Shown here: in pieces, positions 1 to 11,653 of the stretch
Layout: each line of letters starts with the position of its first letter
How positions within the stretch are numbered: the stretch's first letter is position 1
Assembly (NCBI GenBank): GCA_914767715.1
Contig: OU612066.1
Coordinates: 20,870,283-20,934,282, forward strand
Source of the DNA: Membranipora membranacea
Taxonomy: Eukaryota; Bryozoa; Gymnolaemata; Cheilostomatida; Membraniporidae
Length of the DNA: 64,000 nt
Direction: 5' to 3'
Made by a program: the position numbers and the translations under genes
Notes under the pieces: generated by a model
What the model was told of the DNA's origin: nothing
Seen by the model: the letters and a program-made list of their open reading frames with translations, nothing else
Database searches by the model: none

Positions 1-3000
1 AATCATACACATAGATCTTGTAAGGTTGTCCGAACATGAGAATGTAGAGTCGATCCTGATGAGCTCTTATGGTGATGATGGCACTGGGTAGTTTGATGAA
101 GTCTGATGTCTTGTTACCAGCTTCATCTATTCTGTTGATTGAGCCACTGAAGACACCTACATAAGTTACACCTCTATAACTACATGACGTGTAGCAATAG
201 TTATTTGCTGCCAGCTGCTTCACCAGCCGTATCGAGGTCGGAGGTTTTCTATTTCTCATGAGGTCATCACCGATCACAAAGTCGTCTGTTGGTACCAGAG
301 CAGCGTTTATCTCTGTGGTGTCAGAATCTTAAACACAGTAAATGACTGATCACTTATATTACATGTTGTGTTGATGCACCAGAATTACAACAGATCCAGC
401 AATCCCTAGAACTATATCATCTAACCCGGTGATTAATTATGATGATATGTCTGCAAGAAGCATTTTTACCGTTTTTAGGATTATTCATTTACACATTACA
501 GCTAGTAGGGCCCTACATTTCCACTAAAAATATAATCTTACAGAACTTTTTCATGAAACTGTTGCTTTGTAGCGCTTGCACATTGTATGGCGAGGCTCGC
601 ACTAGGAAAATTAGAGGCACACCATTGGTTTGGATCAGTTGCTGGTTTCCCACCACCAGAGCTTGGAAGCCATCATCATTAGCCATATCATCTAGTTTAG
701 CCTCCAAATCCTTCTTTGTTTGCAGCAGGTCAACCTGTATGATAGGCAAGGGAAGCAATATGTACATGATTGTAGTAACCACACTCACACTCAGTAACTC
801 AAATACTCGAAGTCTGGTATTCAAATATCCCAATCGGTTAAAATCATAAACGAATGTGAGCATTTTAAGGTTATCTGATATCTACTGTCAGGTTATACAC
901 TTTAATTGAATCGTTCACTGCGTATGACAATATTGTGCTTAAATTTTAGGTTACTTTGCATTTGTGAGAAAATTTGTAGTTGCCTCCTTAATATCAATGA
1001 GGGGACAACTTCGATTTCTTAGTACAGGAAAGGCGGTTCTAGTTACTAATGACTGTGAATGAATTTTCTTTCTTTCCATGTTTTACAATTAAAGAACCCA
1101 TGTCTTATTTCAGCAAGAATTACAGTATCTATGCAGCTTGTTGGTGTAGAAGGAGAGTGATGGGGCCTCATTGTTTGGCTTCATTTATGATTTTTCCATC
1201 ATATTGAAATTGAATTTACTTACGCAGTGTTGTTTAGATAGATCAGAGCGGACAGTTTTGATCTGTTCATGAAACTCAGTGAGTTTTAGTCCAGCATCCT
1301 TCTCTATATATTCTGTCAGCTTATCTTTAGTGCTGCTTCTGTTTGTGATATACTCCTCCTTCAACTTTCCATATTTCTCTCTGATAGCTTGTATCTATGT
1401 AGTAGGCAATTAGTTAAAGATGACCTCTTTTCACAATAAATTTCGACCGGGTCAAACCTATCTATCTCACGCAGAGTCGTATTTCACCAAGATTCAGTGT
1501 TATAACATTTTGTACTCTCTCCCAATACAATAGTGATCACAATACCTGTTTCTCCTTCGTGTCATCAATAAGTCTGACTCCTTTCTCAGTTTCTGTATCC
1601 CAGTTAGACAGAGTGACCGCTGCCTCCTTCATCACAGCTGACCATTTATCAAACAACTCTTCACATTCCTTCTTCTTAGGCTCCAGTAATCTCTTCACCT
1701 CAGCTGAGAGCTCTTTTAGAGACATGAGCTTGTGGTTAGAGCCTAGAGGGGGTATAGAAATTGAATTAATGGTTTTGGTTTGGAGTATCAATGTGATTGG
1801 TGAAAACTTATGGGAAACACACAGAGTCTAAGAAAGTCAGGACTGTGAAATTGAGGACAAGAGACGGGATAAACTACTACCATACCCATCGTCCTTCGGT
1901 AGTTCAGTGCTGAGCTGCAAACTGAATCTCAACATTATGATTTGACCTTCTTTTTCAGTAAAGAGATTCCAATTTTCTTTTAAGTGAAAACGGTAGCCAG
2001 ATTTGTGCTGTGTAAAGGGTGGTGCCAGGGTGCTAGAATATTCAATTCTCTAAGCTTTGAAGGTCATCAATATGTATGTCCAAATTAAAGTACTGGGGTA
2101 TTTCTTTGGCCAAATCCAAACTTTGCTCAAAATCTTCTCATTTATTCAGTAATTGTTCTCAACAGAAGGCACATATTATGAGATACCAATAGAAAATATC
2201 TTGGTATAAGAATGAGATCTATCAATACGCAATAAAACAAACCTTGATAATTCCACTAGGAGTTGCATCCTCAGTTTCAAAGATGATACAACTTGCATCA
2301 GTAAATTACAAATCTGATTAGCCTATATCAGATGTCAAAGGTTGCATGATGGAATTGTCACTCACCATTTTGGCAAAGGCCAACAGAAGACAAACATTCG
2401 AGGCAGTAAACCCTCAAGCACTTTGAACATCCAAAAGAGACGACTTGATCTTTGTGAGTCTCACAGAACTTCTGCTGCTCTACTGTTGAGGTTGTTCTCA
2501 TGTACTCCTTTATAATCTGAGTCTCATGATGCCAGTTCAACTCAATGTGAAGCTGTAATGACACAAGTAATCAAATCTGAATCTTTATCACAGGTTAAGG
2601 AAAGTTTGCTTTCTCCCTTTACACTTAGCTATCACATCGAGTAATTTGTTTATTATATATAAAACACTGTTCAAACTATAGAGGGATAAAACTCCTCAGT
2701 CATTGCCTAAAGCTCTGGGAGCGAGTGATAGAGGCGAGGATAAGGGAAATGAGTAAGATCAGTGGCAGGCAGTATGGCTTCTAGAAAGGGAAGTCAACAA
2801 CACAGCCCATGTTTTGTTTGAGAGTACTCCAGGAAAAGATGAGGGAACATCAAAAGGACTTACATATGTTTTTTGTCGACCTAGAGAAGGCGTATGATAC
2901 AGTATGTACCTAGAGACCTAATCTGGTACTGTCTGAGGAAGCGTGGAGTTCCTGAGACATATGTGAGTGCAATCAAAGACATGTACAAGGACTGCAAAAC

Positions 3001-4869
3001 ATCAGATGTGACAAGTGTAGGTGAAACAGATGAGATTGAGATAGAAGTAGGATTACATCAAGGATCTGCACCTAGCCCTTTCCTTTTCATATTGATCTTG
3101 GGTGTCATCACCGAGGAGATTCAGGAGGACACGCCGTGGGCAATGCTGTTTGCTGACAACCTTGTTCTTTGCGATGAAACTAGGGAGAGGATGGAAGAGA
3201 GACTGGAGAAATAGAGGGGGTGTTTAGAAGATGCAGGAGTAAAAGTAAGTAGGCCAAAGACAGAACATCTACCGCCAGCCGGAAACCTACAAAGGATAGA
3301 AATGAAGAAGTATGATGGAGAAGGTTCAACTGATCTGCCGCAGGTATCAACATTCAAATACCTGGGAACTACAATAGATCAAGAGGGAGGATGCGGAATA
3401 GAAATTGCAAAGAGGATAGAGAAGGCATAGAATAGATGGAGAGAGCTGACAGGAGTGCTTTGCGATAAGAAAATTCCCACCAAGCTCAAGGTTTTATTTT
3501 ACAAGACGGCAATAAAACCTACACTGATGTATGGAAATGAGATCTAGCCACTGACTCAAAGACAAGAAGACAAGATAAGTGCAACTGAGATGAGGATGCT
3601 CCGACACATTTATAATATAGACTGGGAAGAGCATAAAACAAATGAGAGTATAAGGGAGGAGGCCAAAATAGAAGCGATTGCAATAGGTATGAGGAGGAGA
3701 CGTCTTCAATGGTACGCAGGAGAAGATAGGGAGGAAGATATTAGAATGGTGGCTGAGATGAGAATACAGGGAAAGAGAAAGAGAGGGAGGCCAAAGAAAA
3801 GATGGATGGATACAGCGAAGGATGACATGCTGAGATGGGGCCTCTCAGATGAAGATGTTGATGATAGAATCAGATGGCATTCTCTGATAGAACTTGGTGC
3901 CCTGCAGGACCGCCACCCATCCCGGAACACGGCGGACTAGGTGAGAGGTGAGAGATATTAAACACTCCATATATCGCTGATATTTTATAAAACTACTTCT
4001 CAAAATTGCCTAACAGACACACAGCCACAGTTTATCGATTAGTATTAACCTTCTGATGAGCAGCACAGTACTTATGTTCACAGGTCAGACAGTAAGTGTT
4101 GGCTGTCATCTTGAGTTTTCCACTTTTCTCACACGGCTCACAGAATGTAGCTGGATGAACATTCTCTAATGCTGAGGGAAGATTGTCTATCACCACTTTG
4201 AACTTGTTTCTGCAAATCAAAAAATGTTGAACATTAAGCCGTACTAAATCAATCTTCCAACCATGTGGCCAGTACCATCAAGCCAACCATCCCACCTAGA
4301 CAATCCCGAAACTCATCCCACTTATTCTATCCTGTCAGCTATCCCACCAACACTGCCCCGCCCCCTTTCCTCGACAACAGGAAGTTTGGTGTAGGAAATG
4401 TTTTAAATTGGCTACAGATTAATGATGTTAATCATCTGACTCGATTAATTAAAAGTCACATGCCTTATTACTTATCCCGAAGCATAGGCGGCAAAATTTT
4501 AGTCTGTGCCAGGTTGCTCTCTGCTTGCAGGCAGGTCAGAGCACACCTGGGGGCCAACCAAACCCCAAATATGTTGAATCTGTGTGGAGCTACACAACAA
4601 TATAATATATAGTTGATAGTTCAAATCAGAGACTGATTGCAATACTGTTATTAGAAACGCATTCATATTAGATGCTCTGTGAACCTCGATACTTACTGAC
4701 AAACCCTACATTCGATCACATCAGTCTTCTTGAGTTGCCTCCTCAGGCAAGTCTCACAGCATACATGATTACAGGGCAGAAACATTGGGTTATGGATAAA
4801 CCCCTCTTCTTCAAGGCAGTTTCCACATGTTACCAGATGTGGCGCATCTTCTGCTACTGAGACGGCCAT
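1..4869 (-). CDS. TRIM-type RING/B-box/coiled-coil/propeller gene, copy 1 (3' end outside window)
   Basis: Probable E3 ubiquitin ligase of the TRIM (RBCC) family with an NHL-like propeller. Coding exons by GT-AG junctions, in transcript order: 4869-4697 (RING: CGNC, then C-x-H-x2-C-x2-C, then CRVC), 4209-4050 (B-box 1, CEPC and CLTC pairs), 2552-2366 (B-box 2, C-x2-H then CSKC and C-x2-C), 1742-1546 and 1394-1224 (coiled coil), 734-623, and 327 to before base 1 (start of the propeller). Exon phases join without a frame break, matching copies 2 and 3. The start is the ATG of MAVSVA, because an upstream in-frame stop precludes the earlier ATG seen in copy 3. The intron between B-box exons carries a LINE fragment, and the intron after the RING exon carries an antisense SINE fragment. 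The coding part in the window looks intact. Family assignment is firm; the substrate is unknown. Confidence 0.85.
2669..3954 (+). mobile_element. 5'-truncated non-LTR retrotransposon (LINE) fragment in TRIM intron, unit 1
   Basis: Carries reverse-transcriptase blocks (GLHQGSAPSPFLF, then MLFADN where FADD is expected) and a C-terminal region typical of invertebrate LINEs (RRRLQWY, GRPKKRWMD), broken by in-frame stops (near 3427 and 3546) and frame changes. It is flanked by a 12-bp target-site duplication, ATATAAAACACT at 2657-2668 and a one-mismatch copy at 3955-3966. Unit 3 has the unoccupied site at 37830-37841. The FADD to FADN change removes one catalytic aspartate, so this copy is dead. 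The clade looks RTE-like, but I am not certain. Confidence 0.85.
4440..4580 (-). mobile_element. Antisense SINE 3' fragment in TRIM intron, unit 1
   Basis: This stretch is the reverse complement of the body of the SINE at 8110-8357: shared blocks include the GCAGGCAGGTC / GAGCACACCTGG stretch and the TCCCGA-GCAT-GGCGGC stretch. It lacks the tRNA-like head. Orthologous copies sit at about 19992-20132 and 38315-38455, so this insertion predates the segmental duplication. Confidence 0.7.
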
Positions 4870-5376
4870 TTCTCTTATGTGACGTTGTGTGACTCAGTGG
4901 ATCTAAAAGCATAAGTAAATGATCAACATAATATTGCTTATAACAGCACCTAGAACTAGAAGATCAGGGGAGGCCCCGTCTTACCTTCTGTTGGAGGGCT
5001 TGTTTGCTCAGGTTGAGGCGCACATTGCCTTCTATAATAAACCAAGAAGCACATCAGAGGGTTACCACAGAAGTGACGAGACTCTTTTAAATTCGCTCTT
5101 TCTCCCTGCCCCTCCCAAACAATGAATTTCATTTGCAAAGTGCCTGCTGTGAGCATGACCTGTGTATGTATATTAACGGAAGGGTGACTACAGATCTGGT
5201 AATATAGCTCGCCATAATTGAGATCTCAGTTGGTTGACTATAAAATGCCGCAATTTGCTACCCTAATCCCTAATTAGAGTAAGCAGTGATACAAAACTGA
5301 ACAAGACGATTAAAAGTTCAACACCCTAAAAGAGTTAGAGAAAGTATCTAACACCTTGATTGTACATACTACTGAC

Positions 5377-5470
5377 CTGATGTTCTCAATGGTTATATCC
5401 TGTAACCTCTCTGTGTGTAGTTATAACTAAATTCCTTGTTCAAGCTGTGACTGCAGACTGCTGTGTAATA
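5377..5470 (-). promoter_or_regulatory. Conserved non-coding first exon of TRIM copy 1, proximal
   Basis: Read on the minus strand, this block runs from about CAGCAGTCTGCAGTCACAG to a good splice donor, CAG|GTCAGT, ending at 5377. The same block, with the donor conserved, occurs upstream of all four TRIM copies (also 6087, 20929, 21664, 39252, 40015 and 59209). It has no ATG-initiated long ORF and would splice to the acceptor at about 4902 just 5' of the RING ATG. I infer a 5'-UTR first exon with its promoter to the right; the transcription start is not determined. Confidence 0.5.
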
Positions 5471-6086
5471 AGTTAACTGCCTGACAAATAAGCAAAACAA
5501 AACTGTGACAACAGGGAAATCCATGTGGCAGTTTCAATTTTTTAACACACTGTTTATATGTGTTTGACTGATGGAGGTTAACCTGTAAGGGTTATCAATT
5601 ACTCACTACTTATCAATCGCATTCAATGAAAGGGCTGATATGGACTCAAAGGAATTTATATTAGCTGGGGTATATTTTTATCACACTGACAAGTGATTCT
5701 AAAGTGGGTCAGGGAATGAGAGAAAAAATGAGGACACTCTTTTATATCCCACTTTCTTTCCCCAAACACTGAATTAAAGTGGAAGGGGTCCGCTGTGAGC
5801 AAACAAGACATGTGTATAATAGTACGAGGGAGTCTTCAAGTTAAGCATTCCGAAATGTAAGACTAATGTATCATCGCAGAGCCTGCAGTAATAGAGATCA
5901 CAGTATGGTTAACAATAGAATGCAATAACCTTCATATCAATGAAGTTACACTTATTAGCAACCTAATCCCTAACCAGAGTAAGTTGTGATAAAAAAACTG
6001 AACAAAGGGATTAGAAGTTCAACACCCTTATATAAAGAGTCAGAGAGAGTTAGAGTACCTAATGCCTTGATTGTACATCCTACTGA

Positions 6087-6195
6087 CCTGATATTTTCAA
6101 TGGTTATGTCCTGTAAACTCTCTGTGTGTAGCTCTATCTAAATCTCCACTGCTTGTTATTAACTTCCTTGTTCAAGCTGTGACTGCAGACTGCTG
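6087..6195 (-). promoter_or_regulatory. Conserved non-coding first exon of TRIM copy 1, distal duplicate
   Basis: Second copy of the first-exon block, about 710 bp upstream of the proximal one. It arises from a tandem duplication of roughly 5.1-5.7 kb and 5.7-6.4 kb, including flanking CCCTAATCCCTAA and AACACACxGTTTATATGTG segments. The donor GTCAGT is conserved. It is an inferred alternative promoter/first exon. Confidence 0.45.
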
Positions 6196-6450
6196 TGTAA
6201 TAAGTTAAACGGCCTCATCTTAATAGCCTGACAAATAAGCAAAACAAAACTGTGACAAGTGGGAAATCCATGTGGCAGTTTCAATTTTTTAACACACAGT
6301 TTATATGTGATTGATTGATGCAAGTTAACCTGTATGGGTTATCAATCTCTTACTTGTTTATCAGTAGCATACATAGACAAATGGTAGCATACAATGAGAA
6401 GGCCTAAAAGGAAGTAAGTTAAGTCAGTTGTGATATATTATACATCAGCT

Positions 6451-6485
6451 AGGCTAGGCTAAGCTAGGCTAGGCTAGTCTAGTCT
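6451..6485. repeat. GCTAG pentamer microsatellite
   Basis: Imperfect AGGCT/AGTCT pentamer array. Shorter or purer versions occur at the orthologous places in unit 2 (about 22024-22052) and unit 3 (about 40375-40397), so the array is ancestral and varies in length. Confidence 0.85.
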
Positions 6486-6680
6486 GATATGGACTAAAAT
6501 GAGTTAATTCATGTCAGTGGTGACACTTAATACATCAGCTAGGGTAATATATTGATCACACTGTCTATTAATCAGCAACTTATTAACAAATCAACATCAT
6601 AATTTTGACAAAGAAATCTCAGTTGTTTTTTGGTCATAAACAATACTAACTTACATGTACTTGATGACGAAGTCCGTAAC

Positions 6681-6696
6681 GGGGGGGGGGGGGGGG
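6681..6696. repeat. Homopolymer of 16 G
   Basis: Unit 1 has 16 consecutive G where units 2 and 3 have only GGGG at the same place (ACGGGGTTGC). It is a recent expansion or an assembly/sequencing artefact. Confidence 0.9.
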
Positions 6697-8105
6697 TGCA
6701 TCTCATGTGATCTCCAGCAACAGTTTATAAACGTCCAGACACTTCAGTCACCTCCTTTGGTCTCAATCACAGACCTTGTGACCTCAACACCCATTGGAAG
6801 AAATTAGCGTACCACCGGTAGCTACTCGCCGGATATCTGCCTGTTTTAACATCTCATATTAGGTCACATTAGGTCATATACAATAGAATCAAGCATACTG
6901 ATGACGTGATATACTATTGCATGTATATCTCTGACAATAGAGAGTGAATTAATTCACCTAGCCTCAGAGCAGCTAAAATTCAGCTTTTAGGAGACGCATT
7001 GATGAATACCCAAACCTTCGGATAAAGACATATCATTTTCTCATTTCTTGTTAAAATATTTTAATTTAACTTGGGAAAATCTAATCTTACCATCGTTACA
7101 GTTTTAGAAGAGCATTTTGTACATTTTTTGACAAACAAAGTTAAATCACAACTGTGTATTGCTAGCCTAAGCTCAGTGGGAGAAGATAGAATTACTAATA
7201 ATGCAGAGCTTGGTAATTCTGTTTCGATCATGATTGTTTGATCATAAGTTGTCCTCTTATTCAGCCAAAAGTAGGTACCCAAATATTTACGACAGCAGCT
7301 CTATCGATCAGAGATACACACGCTAATAGTGTAATCTCGAAATCAGTGTGTGTACCCAGTGCTCAAAATTTGAATGTGAATAATTGGAATCGTTGTCACT
7401 GGGTAACTGCATTACATCTGGCGTAGAGTGAATGTTGAGAAGGTAAATTTCGCTGTTTTTCAATTAATCATTGCACACAAAATTGCAAATTTTTCAGTGT
7501 TGTTAGGGGTAATGACTGCCAAAAACAATGAATGTGAATTGTTATTGAGCTGATGAATACAATTGGTTCTAAGCCTTAAATCCAAATCCTTGACACTTTC
7601 TGCAACTCCCAAGATCATAACAGGCAACCTTGAGATTCCAGAGAGAACATCACATGCTGATGACACTAAACTCCTACCGGGTCCTAAAGGAAAAGGAAGG
7701 AATAATTATGAAAACTCACCCTTTTAAGTTACGGTAACCTTCACATATCAGATGAGGTATATCTATCCACTGATATGCATTAGCTACTGCATGGCCCTTC
7801 TCTATTTATAAATACCACAGTGTAGCCTTCTAGTTCTGAATATCAGTGTACGGCAGCTAGACACAGTACAGTTATTCTGAAAATAAAACATCCCTTTAAT
7901 CTTGATGGGACCAACTTATACCAATTAGATGGCGAAAGAACTGTCTGATGACATGAGCAAAGATTGCAGCCTGGACTAGCCATGATTTATGCTGCGACTC
8001 AGCACGGGCAAGGATAGTTGTCTTACAACACGGAAGAAAACAAATCCTATACAACTCAACTAACTTTTAAATCAGGATTAGTTGATGCCAGAATAATATG
8101 AACGG
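6697..8105. other. Non-coding spacer between divergent genes, unit 1
   Basis: No convincing exon is visible. The stretch is conserved with units 2 and 3, although unit 2 lacks about 525 bp equivalent to roughly 6858-7383. Short ORFs here are not conserved between units. It probably holds the upstream regulatory region of the plus-strand gene. Confidence 0.6.
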
Positions 8106-8109
8106 AGTA

Positions 8110-8357
8110 GGAGGTGGCTCAGGTGGTTAGAGCGCTGGACTTCAACATGCAAGTGTTGAAGGTCGTGGGTTCGAATCCCACTGCAGTCCATCTTCCATGG
8201 TTGGTCCTCCAGGTGTGCTCCGACCTGCCTGCAAACAGAGAGCAAATTGGCGCAGATGTTGCAGCCTCGCCAATAAGGCAATAATATTTCGCCGCCCATG
8301 CCTCGGGATTGGCGAGTGATAAGACATCGAATTTTAATCAACCTTTTAATTTTTTAA
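8110..8357 (+). mobile_element. tRNA-derived SINE insertion, unit 1 only
   Basis: The head is tRNA-like with a pol III A-box-like GTGGCTCAGGTGGTTAGAG and a B-box GGGTTCGAATCCC. It is followed by a SINE body and a T/A-rich tail. The same position in unit 3 is empty (GGAGTATGGAAG, near 44388), and unit 2 also lacks it, so insertion occurred after the units separated. The body matches the antisense fragments in the TRIM introns. A clear target-site duplication was not found. Confidence 0.8.
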
Positions 8358-8806
8358 TGGAAGTTTCGTGAAAAAGTTCATTCATGGTGTGTTTATATTC
8401 ATATACAACACCAAGTAGTCAGTTTGGAAGATCTAAAGAAATTACTAAGAGTACGTAAACAAAATAATATGAACACAATTTTATTTGGCAGGCAATTTCA
8501 TCCTGGACGTCACATGAACACCATAGGAATTAACTACATAATTTTATCATTTTTGAATACGAAAAATCATCCTCTATTTATCATAATTATTACTCTCATA
8601 ATCTAATAATGAGAGGACAACTTTAAATCAAAATCAAGTGACCTAGAGTAATAATGGCCAACAATTGATAGAGACACGCCATGACACAACATTTAGCACA
8701 ATACTGACTGAATGTTGAGCATTACAATCAGAAATAAGCAACCGTCTGAACTAGCTGTTTTTCTGTGATTCTCTGTAAAATTCTATAGAAATCAAGTGAT
8801 AACTAC

Positions 8807-11653
8807 ATGAACATGTCTTACTATAACGAATATTATCAACAAGAAGAAATGTACAGAACTGCCATGTAAGTTTACTTATTATTCTCATTACTGCTGTTAT
8901 TAAATTTATAGTAGGCAAGATTTTAACTCTTTGGCCATTGTCATGAATTACTCGGATTCGGCTGAATTTGTTTGGGCTAGGGGAAAAACTTAAAATATTT
9001 AGTTTATTCATCAAAAAATAACCTATGCCATGACTGTGAACTCCATAAAAGTCCATCAGGTTTTTCTCATTGATGATGTGTCATCAGCGGCGTTACGCTT
9101 TTAAAGATGATGCAATCGCTGCCTTCTGGGAGCGCAACGGCACAGTGAGTAAGTAGTACAAGTGATACTACTAGGTGACTATGAGTGAGAGTTAAATCAC
9201 ATATCATACATTTCAATTGTAGTAGTTGTGAGGTAGTTAGCCTGAGGTTGTGGAGTGATATCGATGATGATCACAAGGGACAGCAGCCGGACTTGAGAGA
9301 TTTAGAGGATGTATTTTCATGCAAAAGCCAGAAAGGTGAGTGTCAAATAGGGGAACCTGAAATTTGTCGATCTTTCTACACATTATGATGATTATATGAA
9401 GCATTGAAGCTGCTGATTTTGACAGAATTAAAACTTGTAAGCAAAGAACATTCCTGTAGTCAGCTATAGAGAAACAGACCAGGTTTATCGCACTCAAAAG
9501 TTCAACCATATATGATAACTACTCCTCTTAGAAACTTATCATAACACATTTGATTTTCAGAGTCAGATGGTGGATACGAGTCTGAGGAGGGAAGCGTCCG
9601 GGATGAAGATCAGTTGTGTGAATTCTCTGATGGTAATTATCCTAATCTGAGGGACTTAATTGTTATTTGGAATTATTTATCCTTTGCCTTTGTTAATAGT
9701 TTTGCTGTGCTGAAGCATTTCATGATTGCAATAATGAAATCAGATTGAATCATATGAACCATACAACCATTGCAAAATAGAACAATACTAGATGTCTAGC
9801 TTCATTGAGCGATTGCATAGGAAACTCGACCTGATCGAAGGATAACGAACCATACGACATGACAAGAGATTTAGATATCTTGCTAATTTTTATTGATGTG
9901 CTCTCACATAAAATGGGGTATCGATAGTGAAATATTACCTTTAGTAGCATATTAGTTCTTACATTCTCAGATCTCACAGACATCTTGGACACTGAGTTTC
10001 CCTTCTCATGCAATGAAGAGTGCACTACAGACACATTATTTACTACACAGCTCACCGACAGCCTCGATCAGTTAGTAGAAGATTCTCTTAAAACAGATAA
10101 TCATGTCTCGTCATTGCGAATCCCGACTTATCAAACTATGGCACATCCTGTAATGTGAGTATTTTATAGTGTTTTAGTATTTATGCTTATATATTTATTC
10201 ATGTGTTTAAAGTCTTCTTTATAACATACAATTAATGATAGTAGTCTATGTTGTGAACTGGTTAAGCGTCCGATACGTGGTGTAATTTGCCTGTCACTGA
10301 TAGGCTTATCTCTCTGAACACAAACACAAATCAAATTTTTCCAAACAGCAAAAAAACATGTATGGGAATAAGCCCCAAACTGGAAACTGATCGACAACCG
10401 ATTTGGCAATTGTGAGAACCATACAAATTGACTGCTCTTGTTCACTGTATAATAATAGTGTTATTTTTGTGTTATTTTCTAGTCCTCGGAAATTTGATAC
10501 ATCCTTTTGGCTGAGCTTCGAGAATGGTTTGACAAATAGGTCATCTCTGTATGAAGCTTTGAGTATTCTGAAGATGAATCAGAAACACCATTGAATCTAA
10601 GTCTCCTTGAATTCACCAATGAACTAACACAGCTAGAAAAACTAGACGCATCACTCTCAACACTATTCTATCAGACCATCGCAAAGGACCATGTTGTGTG
10701 AGTTTCAAGGAACATTTTGTAATACATCTTGTATATATAGTCAATTGTCGATATTGAAAAGTATCCCACAATGCAATGTTATGGACGACACTCATAACTA
10801 TGTTACCATTGGGTTATTTCATGAGAGAATCCAGGCATTGATATAACATGTTCCAATTTTTGTAATTTTCTTCTGATCTCTAGAGCTGACCACACAAAAG
10901 GATCAGAAGTGAACAGTAATATCATTTATCCCCATTTGCATCTTAATGCCTATATGAAGCTACCACCCAACTACTAATGCCTGTGAACAATATATACGTT
11001 GAAAATCTAAAAGGGGGAAACATCAGTATTATGTGCTGTCCCCCCTCCCCCACAACAAATAAACACAGTGATTTTTAACTAGTAAACTTCGATTTTACAG
11101 AGCTGAAATCGTATATTTTGAAGATGGGTCGGCGACAAAATACAGGAACAACAGAATAATACACTTGCAGTTCTTCTGGGTAAGTGAGAAACTTTCACGC
11201 ATTTGATTAGATTTGATAATTTCTGTCAGATGGAAGAGGGATAACAAAAATATATGTGTCCAAATTGACAAGCTTTAATCATGAACTCTGAAACAATGAC
11301 CACAAGATTGGGACTGTTAATCTTTGAACCTGAGGTAGTGAAATCGATAAACGAACATATTAGCAGGTATGGAGGGCAGACTTAAACACAAATTTAACCT
11401 GATTTCAGATTCACTAGATGTGATATGCGAAAACGATGAGGAAATAAAACCTGAACCGGCTACATGTGTGCAGCATGAAAGCTCTCAAATTCCATGCGAT
11501 TCATCTAGTGATAAATTAGAGAAACGCTCTCAGGCTAGTACCCAGTTATCGGCTATGCGCAGAGCCCAGCATGGTATAAAAAGACGAGTTACCAAATCTT
11601 TTAAGTTTGTCATGAGTTTTGTGAGAAAAACTATACGCAGGATTGTCTCATAG
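8807..11653 (+). pseudogene. Unknown-family acidic/basic gene, copy A (frameshifted)
   Basis: Exons equivalent to copy B: 8807-8865, 9226-9335, 9561-9632, 9971-10154, 10483-10697, 11101-11179 and 11409-11653. The start (MNMS-YNEYYQQEEMYRT) and all splice sites are retained. Exon 5 is 4 bp shorter than in copy B (ACAG missing near 10555), which shifts the frame to a stop by about 10594. The next exon is 1 bp shorter (79 versus 80 nt). The net loss of 5 bp is not a multiple of three. The last exon still reads openly and ends in the basic helix (GIKRRVTKSFKFV...). Likely a recent pseudogene or a truncated N-terminal protein of about 150 aa. Confidence 0.7.

Noticed and set aside
4265-4612. 115-codon plus-strand ORF repeated in all three units (4265, 19817, 38140)
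   Set aside because: It covers intron and the antisense SINE fragment. Conservation reflects recent duplication, and it has no splice or protein signature.
8112-8185. Possible functional tRNA gene
   Set aside because: A/B boxes are present but the sequence continues into a SINE body with a T/A-rich tail, and no proper acceptor-stem pairing was found.
8142-8341. Minus-strand ORFs across the SINE at 8.1-8.3 kb
   Set aside because: They lie entirely within the SINE; the CGIRTHDL-type peptide is the usual antisense reading of a tRNA B-box.
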